The notes under the pieces: model-generated
What the model saw: the letters and a program-made list of their open reading frames with translations, nothing else
The model's database searches: none
What the model was told of the DNA's origin: nothing
From: UBA1563 sp041667115
GTDB lineage: Bacteria > Bacteroidota > Ignavibacteria > Ignavibacteriales > Ignavibacteriaceae
DNA length: 28,617 bases
Assembly: GCA_041667115.1 (NCBI GenBank)
Contig: JBAYFO010000048.1
Span: forward strand, 1 to 28,617
Direction: 5' to 3'
In this document: piece by piece, positions 1 to 7,538 of the stretch
Numbering within the stretch: position 1 is the stretch's first letter
Layout of the letters: every line of letters begins with the position of its first letter
Translations under genes and position numbers: made by a program

Positions 1-123
1 AAATCATTGTCAAGATAATTTTTAATTTTTTCTTTGCGTGCAAGTTTTGTCTTCAACTTAGCTTTCAGTTCCTCCTTCCTCTACTTTCTCTCTTCAGCTT
101 TTCTTATATTGTTATTAAATTTT

Positions 124-663
124 ATGACAATTACCGACTACAAAACCGTGATAGCAAAAAGTATTCTCTTTGTTCTTCCGAAAAAGAATTTTAACGAAGA
201 GGAATTCCTTACTACAAAACGTATCCTTGAAAAAGGAGGCTGCAAAATATTCATTGCGTCAGACGCAGCTTCTTTTTGCGAAGGGAAGAACGGACTAAAA
301 ATTAAAAATGATGTTTCCCTCTTTAACATCAACGAAAATAGTTTCGGCGGAATTGTTTTTATCGGCGGAAACGGTGTTAAAGAATATTGGAACAATCAAA
401 TCCTTCACAAAACCGCACGGAAATTTTTTGAAAAGAAAAAGATCACCGCGGCAATTTGTTCTGCCCCGGTAATTCTAGCAAATGCGGGAATCTTAAAAAA
501 TATTGCGGCAACTTGTTATCCCGATGATAAAGGGGAACTAATTAAAGCCGGAGTAGAGTTTAAAGAAATAAATGTTGTTGTTAGAAAAAATATTATCACG
601 GCAAACGGCGCAAAAGCAAGTGAAGAATTCGCCGAAGCGATTTTAACTAAATTAAATTCCTAA
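124..663 (+). CDS. DJ-1/PfpI family protein
   Basis: Predicted cytoplasmic DJ-1/PfpI-fold protein of 179 aa. Family members include deglycase-like, chaperone-like and protease-like proteins, so the substrate cannot be assigned. The nucleophile elbow AAICSAPVILANAG places the conserved cysteine at about residue 112, and the acidic residue that pairs with it is probably in NFNEEEF (residues 22-28). The residue after the cysteine is Ser, not the His of PfpI proteases, so it is closer to the DJ-1/YajL side of the family. The reading frame stays open upstream to a TTG at 34, adding a very hydrophobic 30-residue stretch. I chose the ATG at 124 because the fold begins at KSILFVLP; a membrane-anchored longer form is possible but unlikely. 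It ends 27 nt before ispG and may be co-transcribed with it. Confidence 0.8.
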   Translation: MTITDYKTVIAKSILFVLPKKNFNEEEFLTTKRILEKGGCKIFIASDAASFCEGKNGLKIKNDVSLFNINENSFGGIVFIGGNGVKEYWNNQILHKTARKFFEKKKITAAICSAPVILANAGILKNIAATCYPDDKGELIKAGVEFKEINVVVRKNIITANGAKASEEFAEAILTKLNS

Positions 664-686
664 TTCGTAATTCCTAATTCCTAATT
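661..686. repeat. Short tandem repeat, TAATTCCTAATTCC type
   Basis: Three to four imperfect 8-9-bp units (TAATTCGTAATTCCTAATTC, then CTAATTG) fill the gap between the DJ-1 stop and the ispG start. The reverse complement of the same unit recurs before gmd (AAGGAATTAGGAAT, about 17509-17522) and inside the propeller gene (16012-16026). This suggests a dispersed repeat family rather than chance low complexity. Confidence 0.55.
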
Positions 687-690
687 GACA

Positions 691-2622
691 ATGAAGTATT
701 GCAACAGTTTAACAAAGTATTCGCGGTATAAAACGAGAGAAGTTTTTATCGGTGACATTCCACTCGGCGGCAATAATCCGATACGCATCCAATCGATGAC
801 AACCACCGACACGATGGATACCATTGGTACGGTTGAGCAAACCATCCGCATGGTAAACTCAGGCTGTGAGTACGTACGCATAACCGCTCCAAGTTTAAGA
901 GAAGCGCAAAATCTTTCAGAAATAAAAAAAGAATTAAAACTTCGGGGATATACGGTTCCGCTAATTGCCGACATCCACTTTACTCCAAACGCTGCTGAAC
1001 TTGCCGCGAGAATTGTGGAGAAAGTCCGCGTTAATCCCGGCAACTACGTTGATAAGAAAAAATTTGAAACGATCGAGTACACTCAAAAAGAATACGAAGA
1101 AGAAATAGAACGGTTACATACCCGCTTTACTCCGCTTGTAAAAATTTGCAAAGAATACGGTACGGCAATGCGCATCGGAACGAACCACGGTTCGCTTTCG
1201 GATAGGATTTTAAGCCGTTACGGCGATACTCCGCTCGGCATGGTTGAATCCGCTTTGGAATTTTTGCGCATCTGTGAAGAGAATAATTACCATCAAATTG
1301 TCCTCTCGATGAAAGCAAGCAACACGCAAGTAATGGTTGAAGCGTACCGCTTGTTGATAAATAAAATGGAAGCAGAAGGAATGAACTACCCGCTTCATCT
1401 CGGTGTAACGGAAGCAGGAGACGGGGAAGATGGAAGAATTAAATCGGCAGTTGGAATTGGCGCGTTACTCGAAGACGGAATTGGTGATACTATTCGTGTT
1501 TCATTAACCGAAGCCCCGGAATACGAAGCGCCGGTGGCGATTGCCTTGGCAAATCGGTATAAAGGAAGAGAAAACCATCAGCCAATTAAAGAAATTGAAG
1601 AGCATCCATGTGATCCGTTTTCTTATAAACGGAGAGAGACTTTTGAAATGATCGGTATTGGCGGAAGCAATGTGCCCCGCGTTATTGCGGATTTAAGTTC
1701 TGCTAAAATTGAAAAAGAAAATGATCTTAACGCCATCGGATATTTTTATGATGAAACTACCGATAAGTGGAATATGACGGATATGGCTTCCGACTTTATT
1801 TATCTTGGTGATAATCTTCTTCTGTTTACCGCTCCAAATAGTTTGCGTCCGGTTTATAATTTTGAAACATGGCAGATCAGCAAAGAAAAAACTTCGTCAT
1901 ATCCTCTTTTTAAAAATTACTCTGTTTATAGAAAAGAAAAAGATTCAGCCGGAATTTTCAACTTTGTTTCAATGCAGCTAAACGAATTAACGAATGAAGC
2001 TTTGGAAGAAATAAAAAATGATCCTTCCATAATTCTTATTGTTGAAACAGAGAACTTGCACGGTATGGCGGAACAACGCCGCTGCTTTTTCGAATTAGTA
2101 AAGAATCAAATTAAAAATCCGGTAATCATTAAAAGAAATTATAAGAATATTTCTTTGGAGGAATTTAGACTCTTTTCTGCGACAGATTTTGTAGCTTTGT
2201 TAATTGATGGTTTCGGTGACGGAGTTTGGGCAGAAGTTTCCTCATCTGAGATTTCAACAAAAGAGTGCAACAGAATTTTATTTGGCGTTTTGCAAGCTTC
2301 GCGGGTTAGGATTTCCAAAACAGAATATATCGCATGTCCTTCATGTGGAAGAACACTGTTCGATTTACTTGAGACAACAGAAAAAATCAGAACGCGAACT
2401 GAACATCTAAAAGGAGTAAAAATTGCAATTATGGGCTGTATTGTAAATGGTCCAGGCGAAATGGCTGACGCAGACTATGGGTATGTCGGCTCCGGACCCG
2501 GAAAAATTACACTTTACAGGGGAAAGGAAATTGTGCGAAGGAACGTTTCCTCCGAAAATGCGGTTAATCAGTTAGTAGAATTAATAAAAGAGGATGGGAT
2601 TTGGGTAGAAAATAATGGATAA
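691..2622 (+). CDS. ispG: 4-hydroxy-3-methylbut-2-enyl-diphosphate synthase, long form
   Basis: Catalyses the penultimate step of the MEP isoprenoid pathway: reductive ring opening of MEcPP to HMBPP, using a [4Fe-4S] cluster in the cytoplasm. The 643-aa protein has the N-terminal TIM barrel (GGNNPIRIQSMTTTDT near residue 26; NHGSLSDRI and GVTEAGDGEDGRIKSA further on). A middle insert domain spans about residues 300-530, and the C-terminal cluster domain carries Cys549 and Cys552 (ACPSCGRT), Cys583 (MGCIVNGPGE) and Glu590. About 640 aa with the insert is the form found in Bacteroidota, Chlorobi, Chlamydiae and plants; the E. coli type is about 370 aa. I chose the ATG at 691; a TTG two codons upstream is also possible. 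No other isoprenoid gene is nearby. Confidence 0.96.
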   Translation: MKYCNSLTKYSRYKTREVFIGDIPLGGNNPIRIQSMTTTDTMDTIGTVEQTIRMVNSGCEYVRITAPSLREAQNLSEIKKELKLRGYTVPLIADIHFTPNAAELAARIVEKVRVNPGNYVDKKKFETIEYTQKEYEEEIERLHTRFTPLVKICKEYGTAMRIGTNHGSLSDRILSRYGDTPLGMVESALEFLRICEENNYHQIVLSMKASNTQVMVEAYRLLINKMEAEGMNYPLHLGVTEAGDGEDGRIKSAVGIGALLEDGIGDTIRVSLTEAPEYEAPVAIALANRYKGRENHQPIKEIEEHPCDPFSYKRRETFEMIGIGGSNVPRVIADLSSAKIEKENDLNAIGYFYDETTDKWNMTDMASDFIYLGDNLLLFTAPNSLRPVYNFETWQISKEKTSSYPLFKNYSVYRKEKDSAGIFNFVSMQLNELTNEALEEIKNDPSIILIVETENLHGMAEQRRCFFELVKNQIKNPVIIKRNYKNISLEEFRLFSATDFVALLIDGFGDGVWAEVSSSEISTKECNRILFGVLQASRVRISKTEYIACPSCGRTLFDLLETTEKIRTRTEHLKGVKIAIMGCIVNGPGEMADADYGYVGSGPGKITLYRGKEIVRRNVSSENAVNQLVELIKEDGIWVENNG

Positions 2623-2756
2623 AAATTTTTAGTTTAAATAGTTGGTAATTTTCACCGAATCTTTTAAATTGGAATTGAAATTTATGAAAATCAGGTATTT
2701 GAAAACATATATAATTAAGACGATAATAAGAACTTTTTATTTGCATTACCACATTT

Positions 2757-2790
2757 AAGTGCACTTTCCGCAAAAGTGCACTTTTTTTTT
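2757..2790 (+). terminator. Strong intrinsic terminator after ispG
   Basis: Perfect 11-bp inverted repeat (AAGTGCACTTT at 2757-2767, AAAGTGCACTT at 2773-2783) with a 5-nt loop, running into nine T residues. It is 134 nt after the ispG stop and ends only 2 nt before the Nif3 start codon, which is unusually tight. Confidence 0.88.
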
Positions 2791-2792
2791 AT

Positions 2793-3905
2793 ATGAATAT
2801 TAACTCGGTACTAAAATTTATTGAAGGTTGGGCACCACCGCAAATAGCATGGCAAAAAGATAATGTCGGCTTGCAAGTTGGATCACTCCATCACAAGACT
2901 GGTAATATTATGCTTTGTTTAGAGGTAACCCATGAGGTTATTTCTGAAGCGGTAAAAAGGAAGTGTCGCCTCATCATAACTCATCACCCGCTTTTCTTTT
3001 CACCGTTAAAAAAAATTGACACCGACCAAGACCTTACATCACAACTGACCGAACTACTTTTAAAAAACGATTTAACTCTTCTTTCATTTCACACCAATTT
3101 AGATTTTACTACCGAAGGAGTAAGTTTTGCACTGGCAAAAAAATTAGAACTTACAAACATTCAATTTTTAGTCAATCAAAAAGAAAATCAATCAAAACTT
3201 GTGGTCTTTGTTCCTGAAAATGCCGTTGAAAAAGTTTCTTCCGCGTTATTTGAAATTGGTGCCGGAGATATCGGTGAATACGAAAAATGTAGTTTTAAAG
3301 GAAAGGGGACCGGGACTTTTCAAGGCTCTGAACTTTCAAAACCAACCGTTGGGAAGAAAAATAAATTTGAAACCGTTGAAGAAATCCGCTTAGAAGTTTT
3401 AGTTGATGATTGGAATCTTGGTAAAGCTATAACCGCGATAAAGAATAATCATCCCTACGAAGAACCGGCATTTGATATTTATCCCTTAAAAAACAAGAAT
3501 CAGAAATACGGCTTTGGTACGATTGGTGTACTAAAAAAAGCGTTGAGTGAAAAAGAATTTCTCGCGTATGTTTCTCGAAAATTAAATACAACACTCCGGT
3601 TTACCTCCGGCAAAAATAAAACTATTTCAAAAGTTGCAATCTGCGGTGGTTCCGGGAGCGAACTGTTGAAGGAAGCGGTTGCCTCGAATGCCGATGCTTT
3701 TGTGACTGCCGATATTAAGTATCATGCGTTCCAAGATGCGAATAAAAATATTTTGTTAATTGACGCCGGACATTATGAGACAGAAATTCATATTCTGCCG
3801 GAAATTAAATCCCGCCTAGATCAATTTATAAGTTTGAATAAAGAACATTCAAAAGTTTTTCTATATGGAAAAACTACTAACCCAATAAAATTTTTTATAA
3901 AATAA
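2793..3905 (+). CDS. Nif3-like dinuclear metal-centre protein
   Basis: NIF3/DUF34-family protein of 370 aa, sometimes annotated as a GTP cyclohydrolase I type 2 homologue; the physiological reaction is not settled. The N-terminal half has the metal-binding THHPLFF and FHTNLDF motifs, and the C-terminal half has DAGHYETE, whose His and Glu complete the dinuclear site. About 110-120 residues between the halves (roughly 130-240) match the extra PII/CutA-like middle domain of the longer bacterial form. The start is supported by the family N-terminus (SVLKFIEGWAPP...DNVGLQVG). The ATG lies directly after a terminator with no separate Shine-Dalgarno. The zinc-ribbon gene follows 14 nt later, a common pairing for this family. 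Confidence 0.93.
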   Translation: MNINSVLKFIEGWAPPQIAWQKDNVGLQVGSLHHKTGNIMLCLEVTHEVISEAVKRKCRLIITHHPLFFSPLKKIDTDQDLTSQLTELLLKNDLTLLSFHTNLDFTTEGVSFALAKKLELTNIQFLVNQKENQSKLVVFVPENAVEKVSSALFEIGAGDIGEYEKCSFKGKGTGTFQGSELSKPTVGKKNKFETVEEIRLEVLVDDWNLGKAITAIKNNHPYEEPAFDIYPLKNKNQKYGFGTIGVLKKALSEKEFLAYVSRKLNTTLRFTSGKNKTISKVAICGGSGSELLKEAVASNADAFVTADIKYHAFQDANKNILLIDAGHYETEIHILPEIKSRLDQFISLNKEHSKVFLYGKTTNPIKFFIK

Positions 3906-3919
3906 AGGAGAAGATAACG

Positions 3920-4642
3920 TTGCAAAATAAACTAAAACTACTGTACCAACTTCAACAGATCGACAATCAACTTGATCATCTGGAAGAACTTCGCGGAGAC
4001 TTGCCGTTAAACGTGCAAGCTCTTGTTACACAAATCAAAGCGCTTCAAGAAACCATTACGGCAAAGGAAGAAGAGCAGGAAGCTTCAATCAGCAAAAGAG
4101 CAAAAAATGAGGAAGAAGTTGAGCGGTTGACTGAAAATCAAAAGAAGTTTAAAGCCCAGCTTTATTCTGTCCGGAATAATAAAGAATATGATGCACTGAC
4201 GAAAGAAATCGACCATTCGGATGAAACCATAAGGAAACATCATGCTGAAAATGATTCATTGGCAGACTTAAGTAAAAAGCTCAGCTTCGAGATTGAAGAG
4301 ATCACACCGCAATTGGATGTGTTGAAAAAAGAATTGAAGGAAAAAGAAGAAGATCTAGGTCAAATAATAAAATCGAACGAAAAAGAAGAAGCAAAATATT
4401 TAGCTGAACGTGCAAAGATTGAACCACAACTTAAAAAAGGTGATTACTCGGCTTATCTTCGCATACGTAAAGCCAAAAAAGGATTAGCTGTTGCAACGGT
4501 AGTTCGCTCGGCTTGTTCCGGCTGTCATAAAATTATTCCTTCGCAAAAGCAAATTGAGATTAGAAAAAAAGATAGATTGTATTATTGTGAGTATTGCGGA
4601 AGAATTCTTGTCTCGGCAGAATTTGGTGATGATAACGAATAG
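3920..4642 (+). CDS. Coiled-coil protein with C4-type zinc ribbon
   Basis: A 240-aa protein, largely helical and rich in Glu, Lys and Gln up to about residue 180 (long coiled coil), followed by a C4 zinc ribbon with Cys199, Cys202, Cys223 and Cys226 (CSGC and CEYC). This is the widespread bacterial zinc-ribbon family (DUF164-like) usually encoded beside nif3. Members are proposed to bind nucleic acid or to help protein partners, but no reaction is known. It starts with TTG at 3920, supported by a good Shine-Dalgarno (GGAG at 3907-3910, 9 nt upstream) and by the lack of a better start. It is in an operon with the Nif3 gene. Confidence 0.9.
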   Translation: MQNKLKLLYQLQQIDNQLDHLEELRGDLPLNVQALVTQIKALQETITAKEEEQEASISKRAKNEEEVERLTENQKKFKAQLYSVRNNKEYDALTKEIDHSDETIRKHHAENDSLADLSKKLSFEIEEITPQLDVLKKELKEKEEDLGQIIKSNEKEEAKYLAERAKIEPQLKKGDYSAYLRIRKAKKGLAVATVVRSACSGCHKIIPSQKQIEIRKKDRLYYCEYCGRILVSAEFGDDNE

Positions 4643-4682
4643 AAGTTCATTGCTCTTTCGTTGATAAAAATAGTCATTAAAA

Positions 4683-4728
4683 AGATTCCCTTTGGAAAGT
4701 GAAAACAAACTCTTTCCCAAAGGGATCT
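4683..4728 (+). terminator. Hairpin after the zinc-ribbon gene
   Basis: Imperfect inverted repeat: AGAT plus CCCTTTGG plus AAAG on the left (one bulged T), CTTT plus CCAAAGGG plus ATCT on the right, with a 12-nt loop. It sits 40 nt after the stop. There is no T tract on the plus strand (only a five-T run on the minus strand), so the terminator role is inferred. The rest of the gap to pgk (to 4881) shows nothing recognisable. Confidence 0.45.
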
Positions 4729-4881
4729 AAATGACAAAAATAAACCTCAATCATTCAAACTTTTTTATCTCCGTCTCGTCTCATTCAACAATCTGGTATT
4801 CGTAGGCTTAATTATTCACATATCATTTTTTCTCCCTTTTCCGTAACTTGTATTTGCAATTAAAAACATTTTGAGGATAAC

Positions 4882-6075
4882 ATGAAAAAAAGAACTATTG
4901 ATCAAATAGATTTAAAAGATAAACGTGTGCTCGTTCGTGTAGATTTTAACGTTCCGTTAGATGAAAATCTAAATGTAACAGACGATAAACGCATTGTAGA
5001 ATCGCTCCCGACAATAAAGAAAATTATCGCCGACGGCGGCAAAGCAATTTTAATGAGTCACCTTGGCAGACCGAAAGGGAAAGTAAATCCAAAATACAGT
5101 TTGGCTCCGGCTGCAAAAAAACTTTCCAAGCTTCTCGGCAAGGACGTTAAACTTGCTTCAGACTGCATCGGCGAAGCGGTAAAAGCGCAAGTAAATGAAA
5201 TGAAAAGCGGTGACGTTCTTCTTTTAGAAAATTTACGATTCCATGAAGAAGAAGAAAAGAACGATCCCGCATTTGCAAAACAACTTGCCCAACTTGGAGA
5301 TGTGTATGTGAATGATGCTTTTGGCAGCGCCCACCGTGCACACGCTTCAACCGAAGGGGTAACTAAATTTATCGCTGTTTCTGTTGCCGGATACTTAATG
5401 GAAAAAGAATTAAATTATTTGGGAAAAGCTGTTGGCAATCCGGAGCGTCCATATTGCGCAATTCTCGGCGGTGCAAAAATTTCCGGCAAGATTGATGTGA
5501 TTAACAATCTACTTGATAAAGTTGATACGCTTATTATCGGCGGCGGAATGGCGTACACTTTTTACAAAGCGCAAGGTTGGGAAATCGGAACATCTTTGCT
5601 TGAAGCAGAAAAAGTTGATCTTGCAAAAGAATTGCTTGAAAAAGTGAAAACGAAAAAAATGCAATTCCTACTTCCTGTTGATGTTGTGGTTGCAGCGGAA
5701 TTTAAGAACGATTCTCCTTCCGAAGTTGTTAAAGTTTCCGAAATGCCATCCGACAAAATGGGATTGGATATTGGGCCGGAATCTATTAAGTTATTCAGCG
5801 AAGCAATAAGAAATTCAAAAACTATTGTTTGGAATGGACCGATGGGCGTTTTTGAATTTGACAATTTTGCAAAAGGAACAAATACTATAGCTGAAGTGTT
5901 AGCTGAAGTAACGGCAAAAGGCGCAATAACCGTTATCGGCGGTGGCGATTCTGCCGCAGCAATTGCAAAAGCCGGACTTGAGAAACAAGTTTCGCACGTT
6001 TCTACAGGCGGCGGCGCTTCGCTAGAATTCCTCGAAGGGAAAGTGCTTCCCGGCGTTGAAGCGTTGAATGATTAA
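4882..6075 (+). CDS. pgk: Phosphoglycerate kinase
   Basis: Glycolytic and gluconeogenic cytoplasmic enzyme that transfers phosphate between 1,3-bisphosphoglycerate and ADP. The 397-aa length is standard for a bacterial PGK. Hallmarks in order: RVDFNVPLDE (about 19-28), SHLGRPKG substrate site (about 59-66), LLENLRFHEEEE, VNDAFGSAHRAHAST, GGAKISGKI, the NGPMGVFE nucleotide-site loop, and GGGDSAAA near the C-terminus. The ATG at 4882 has GAGG 8-11 nt upstream. It stands alone, with no gap or tpi next to it. Confidence 0.97.
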   Translation: MKKRTIDQIDLKDKRVLVRVDFNVPLDENLNVTDDKRIVESLPTIKKIIADGGKAILMSHLGRPKGKVNPKYSLAPAAKKLSKLLGKDVKLASDCIGEAVKAQVNEMKSGDVLLLENLRFHEEEEKNDPAFAKQLAQLGDVYVNDAFGSAHRAHASTEGVTKFIAVSVAGYLMEKELNYLGKAVGNPERPYCAILGGAKISGKIDVINNLLDKVDTLIIGGGMAYTFYKAQGWEIGTSLLEAEKVDLAKELLEKVKTKKMQFLLPVDVVVAAEFKNDSPSEVVKVSEMPSDKMGLDIGPESIKLFSEAIRNSKTIVWNGPMGVFEFDNFAKGTNTIAEVLAEVTAKGAITVIGGGDSAAAIAKAGLEKQVSHVSTGGGASLEFLEGKVLPGVEALND

Positions 6076-6116
6076 GAAATATTCAAAAAGTTTGATATGA
6101 ATATTGAACAAGCCTG

Positions 6117-6131
6117 CCCGACTCAGTCGGG
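6117..6131. repeat. GC-rich palindrome CCCGACTCAGTCGGG
   Basis: Perfect 7-bp arms around a single C, 42 nt after pgk. It resembles in style the TCTGCCTCAGGCAGA palindrome at 10439 and may be a small dispersed palindrome or part of a terminator. Confidence 0.5.
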
Positions 6132-6188
6132 GAATAACGAATGATGAAGTTGATTACTTCGAAATTTTCTATTTCTTATTCGTTATTC
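6132..6188. repeat. Inverted repeat GAATAACGAAT / ATTCGTTATTC
   Basis: Perfect 11-bp arms at 6132-6142 and 6178-6188, separated by 35 nt. With the adjacent palindrome this gives a compound stem-loop region between pgk and the rhomboid gene. Its function is unknown; a transcription end or a decayed mobile repeat are both possible. Confidence 0.5.
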
Positions 6189-6237
6189 AATATTGCCTTG
6201 GATTGGGGAAGTTAGATTGAGAATATGATAAAGAGAT

Positions 6238-6274
6238 ACTGAAAACTGATTACTGATAACTAAAAACTAAAAAG
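6238..6274. repeat. ACTGATAACTRAAAACT-type short tandem repeat
   Basis: Imperfect 7-9-bp units (CTGAAAACTGATTACTGATA, then ACTAAAAACTAAAAAG) directly before the rhomboid start. The same kind of unit recurs at 16204-16260 and as a single copy after the element at 17381-17460. Confidence 0.45.
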
Positions 6275-6282
6275 AGAGCTTA

Positions 6283-7194
6283 ATGGGTTTATACAATAGA
6301 GATTACAATCGCCCCAGCGGATTTGGCAGCTTTGGACTGTTCCCGCCGGTAATTAAAAATTTGCTCATCATCAACGGTGCAATTTTCTTGTTGATGACGA
6401 TGATGCAGAATATTGTGTTTAACGGCGTTCCGGCAGAAAATATTATCATTCGCTGGTTCGCCTTAATGCCGTTGGGTGAAGGCTTTCAGGTTTGGCAGTT
6501 AATCACGTACCAATTTTTGCACGGCGGATTTACTCACATTTTATTTAATATGTTTGCCTTGTGGATGTTCGGCGCTGAAATTGAAAATACGTATGGCTCA
6601 AAAAAATTCCTGTTTTACTATTTATTATGCGGAATCGGCGCGGGGCTTTTACATCTCTTCCTTTCACCGGTTTTAACCGGAGCGTTGGCTCCAACAATCG
6701 GCGCATCCGGAGCTATTTACGGTGTGATGATTGCGTTCGCAATGTTTTTCCCGGATAGATTAATCTATCTCTATTTCTTCATTCCTGTTAAAGCAAAATA
6801 CTTTATAGCATTTATGGTTGTGTTTGAATTCCTTGCCGTTGACAGCGTTGGCAGCGGAGTTGCTCATCTTGCACATTTGGGCGGAGCGCTCGTCGGATTT
6901 TTGTTTATTCTTTTTGATAAAGACTCTACGGTTAGCTTTAAGGAAATCTTCGGAGGATCACGCAGAGGATATTCTCCTCCGAGAAATGTTTTTCAAAAGC
7001 CTGCATTTAAAAATCCTTTTAAGAAAACAGAAACAGAAGTTGAAGATGCCACTTACTATGACGTGAATGAAGAGAAAAGCGATGTAACGCAGGAAGATAT
7101 TGATAAAATTCTCGATAAGATCAGCCAGTCGGGTTATAAAAATTTAACCGAGCGGGAAAAGAAAATTCTTTTTGAAGCAAGCCGGAAAATGTAA
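6283..7194 (+). CDS. Rhomboid-family intramembrane serine protease
   Basis: Inner-membrane protease of 303 aa that cleaves transmembrane segments of other proteins; the substrates are unknown. It has about six hydrophobic segments between residues 22 and 225. The family HxxxN-type motif lies in FTHILFNMFALWMFG, the catalytic serine is in GASGAIYG (Ser142), and the catalytic histidine is in AHLAHLGGALVG (His198). A soluble tail of about 75 residues ends in a helical EDIDKILDKI...LTEREKKIL segment, an arrangement usual for rhomboids of Bacteroidota and Ignavibacteria. The ATG at 6283 has a purine-rich AAGAGAG upstream. The next small gene starts 5 nt after its stop, so the two are probably one transcript. 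Confidence 0.93.
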   Translation: MGLYNRDYNRPSGFGSFGLFPPVIKNLLIINGAIFLLMTMMQNIVFNGVPAENIIIRWFALMPLGEGFQVWQLITYQFLHGGFTHILFNMFALWMFGAEIENTYGSKKFLFYYLLCGIGAGLLHLFLSPVLTGALAPTIGASGAIYGVMIAFAMFFPDRLIYLYFFIPVKAKYFIAFMVVFEFLAVDSVGSGVAHLAHLGGALVGFLFILFDKDSTVSFKEIFGGSRRGYSPPRNVFQKPAFKNPFKKTETEVEDATYYDVNEEKSDVTQEDIDKILDKISQSGYKNLTEREKKILFEASRKM

Positions 7195-7199
7195 AGGGA

Positions 7200-7538
7200 A
7201 TGACGACGAATAATAAAAAATGGTTTATCCTGGTAGCAGCCGTTACTGTTGGATTTGCGGCTCTCGTCTTTTATTTTACTAATGTAAAAACTATTGAACA
7301 AGATACATTCGTAAAATTTTATACTGATTACTTGATAGCCCAGGATTCGCTTGGTACCGACGCTGTCTCATCAAAAAAGATCCTAGACAAACTTTACAAA
7401 AAATATGCGGTTACTAAAGAAGAATATCTTTCCACAATAAATAGTTATAACAGCGATCAAAAAAAGTGGACTGAGTTTTTCGAGAAAGTGATGAAACAGT
7501 TGGAGGAACGGCAGAAGAAAAGCAGGGCTAAGAAATAG
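7200..7538 (+). CDS. Small membrane-anchored protein, DUF4296-like
   Basis: A 112-aa protein with an N-terminal membrane segment or uncleaved signal (about residues 9-26, WFILVAAVTVGFAALVFY), followed by a helical, charged domain, probably periplasmic. The pattern FVKFYTDYLIAQDS...ILDKLYKKYAVTKEEY...WTEFFEKVMKQLEE resembles the short DUF4296 proteins of Bacteroidota, but there is no lipobox cysteine. The match is from memory and weak. It follows the rhomboid gene by 5 nt, so a link to that protease (partner or substrate) is possible but not shown. Its last 11 nt overlap the recQ stop on the other strand. Confidence 0.7.
   Translation: MTTNNKKWFILVAAVTVGFAALVFYFTNVKTIEQDTFVKFYTDYLIAQDSLGTDAVSSKKILDKLYKKYAVTKEEYLSTINSYNSDQKKWTEFFEKVMKQLEERQKKSRAKK

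Noticed and set aside
34..123. Hydrophobic N-terminal extension of the DJ-1 protein as a signal or membrane anchor
   Set aside because: It needs a TTG start without a ribosome site and DJ-1 proteins begin at the strand after ATG 124.
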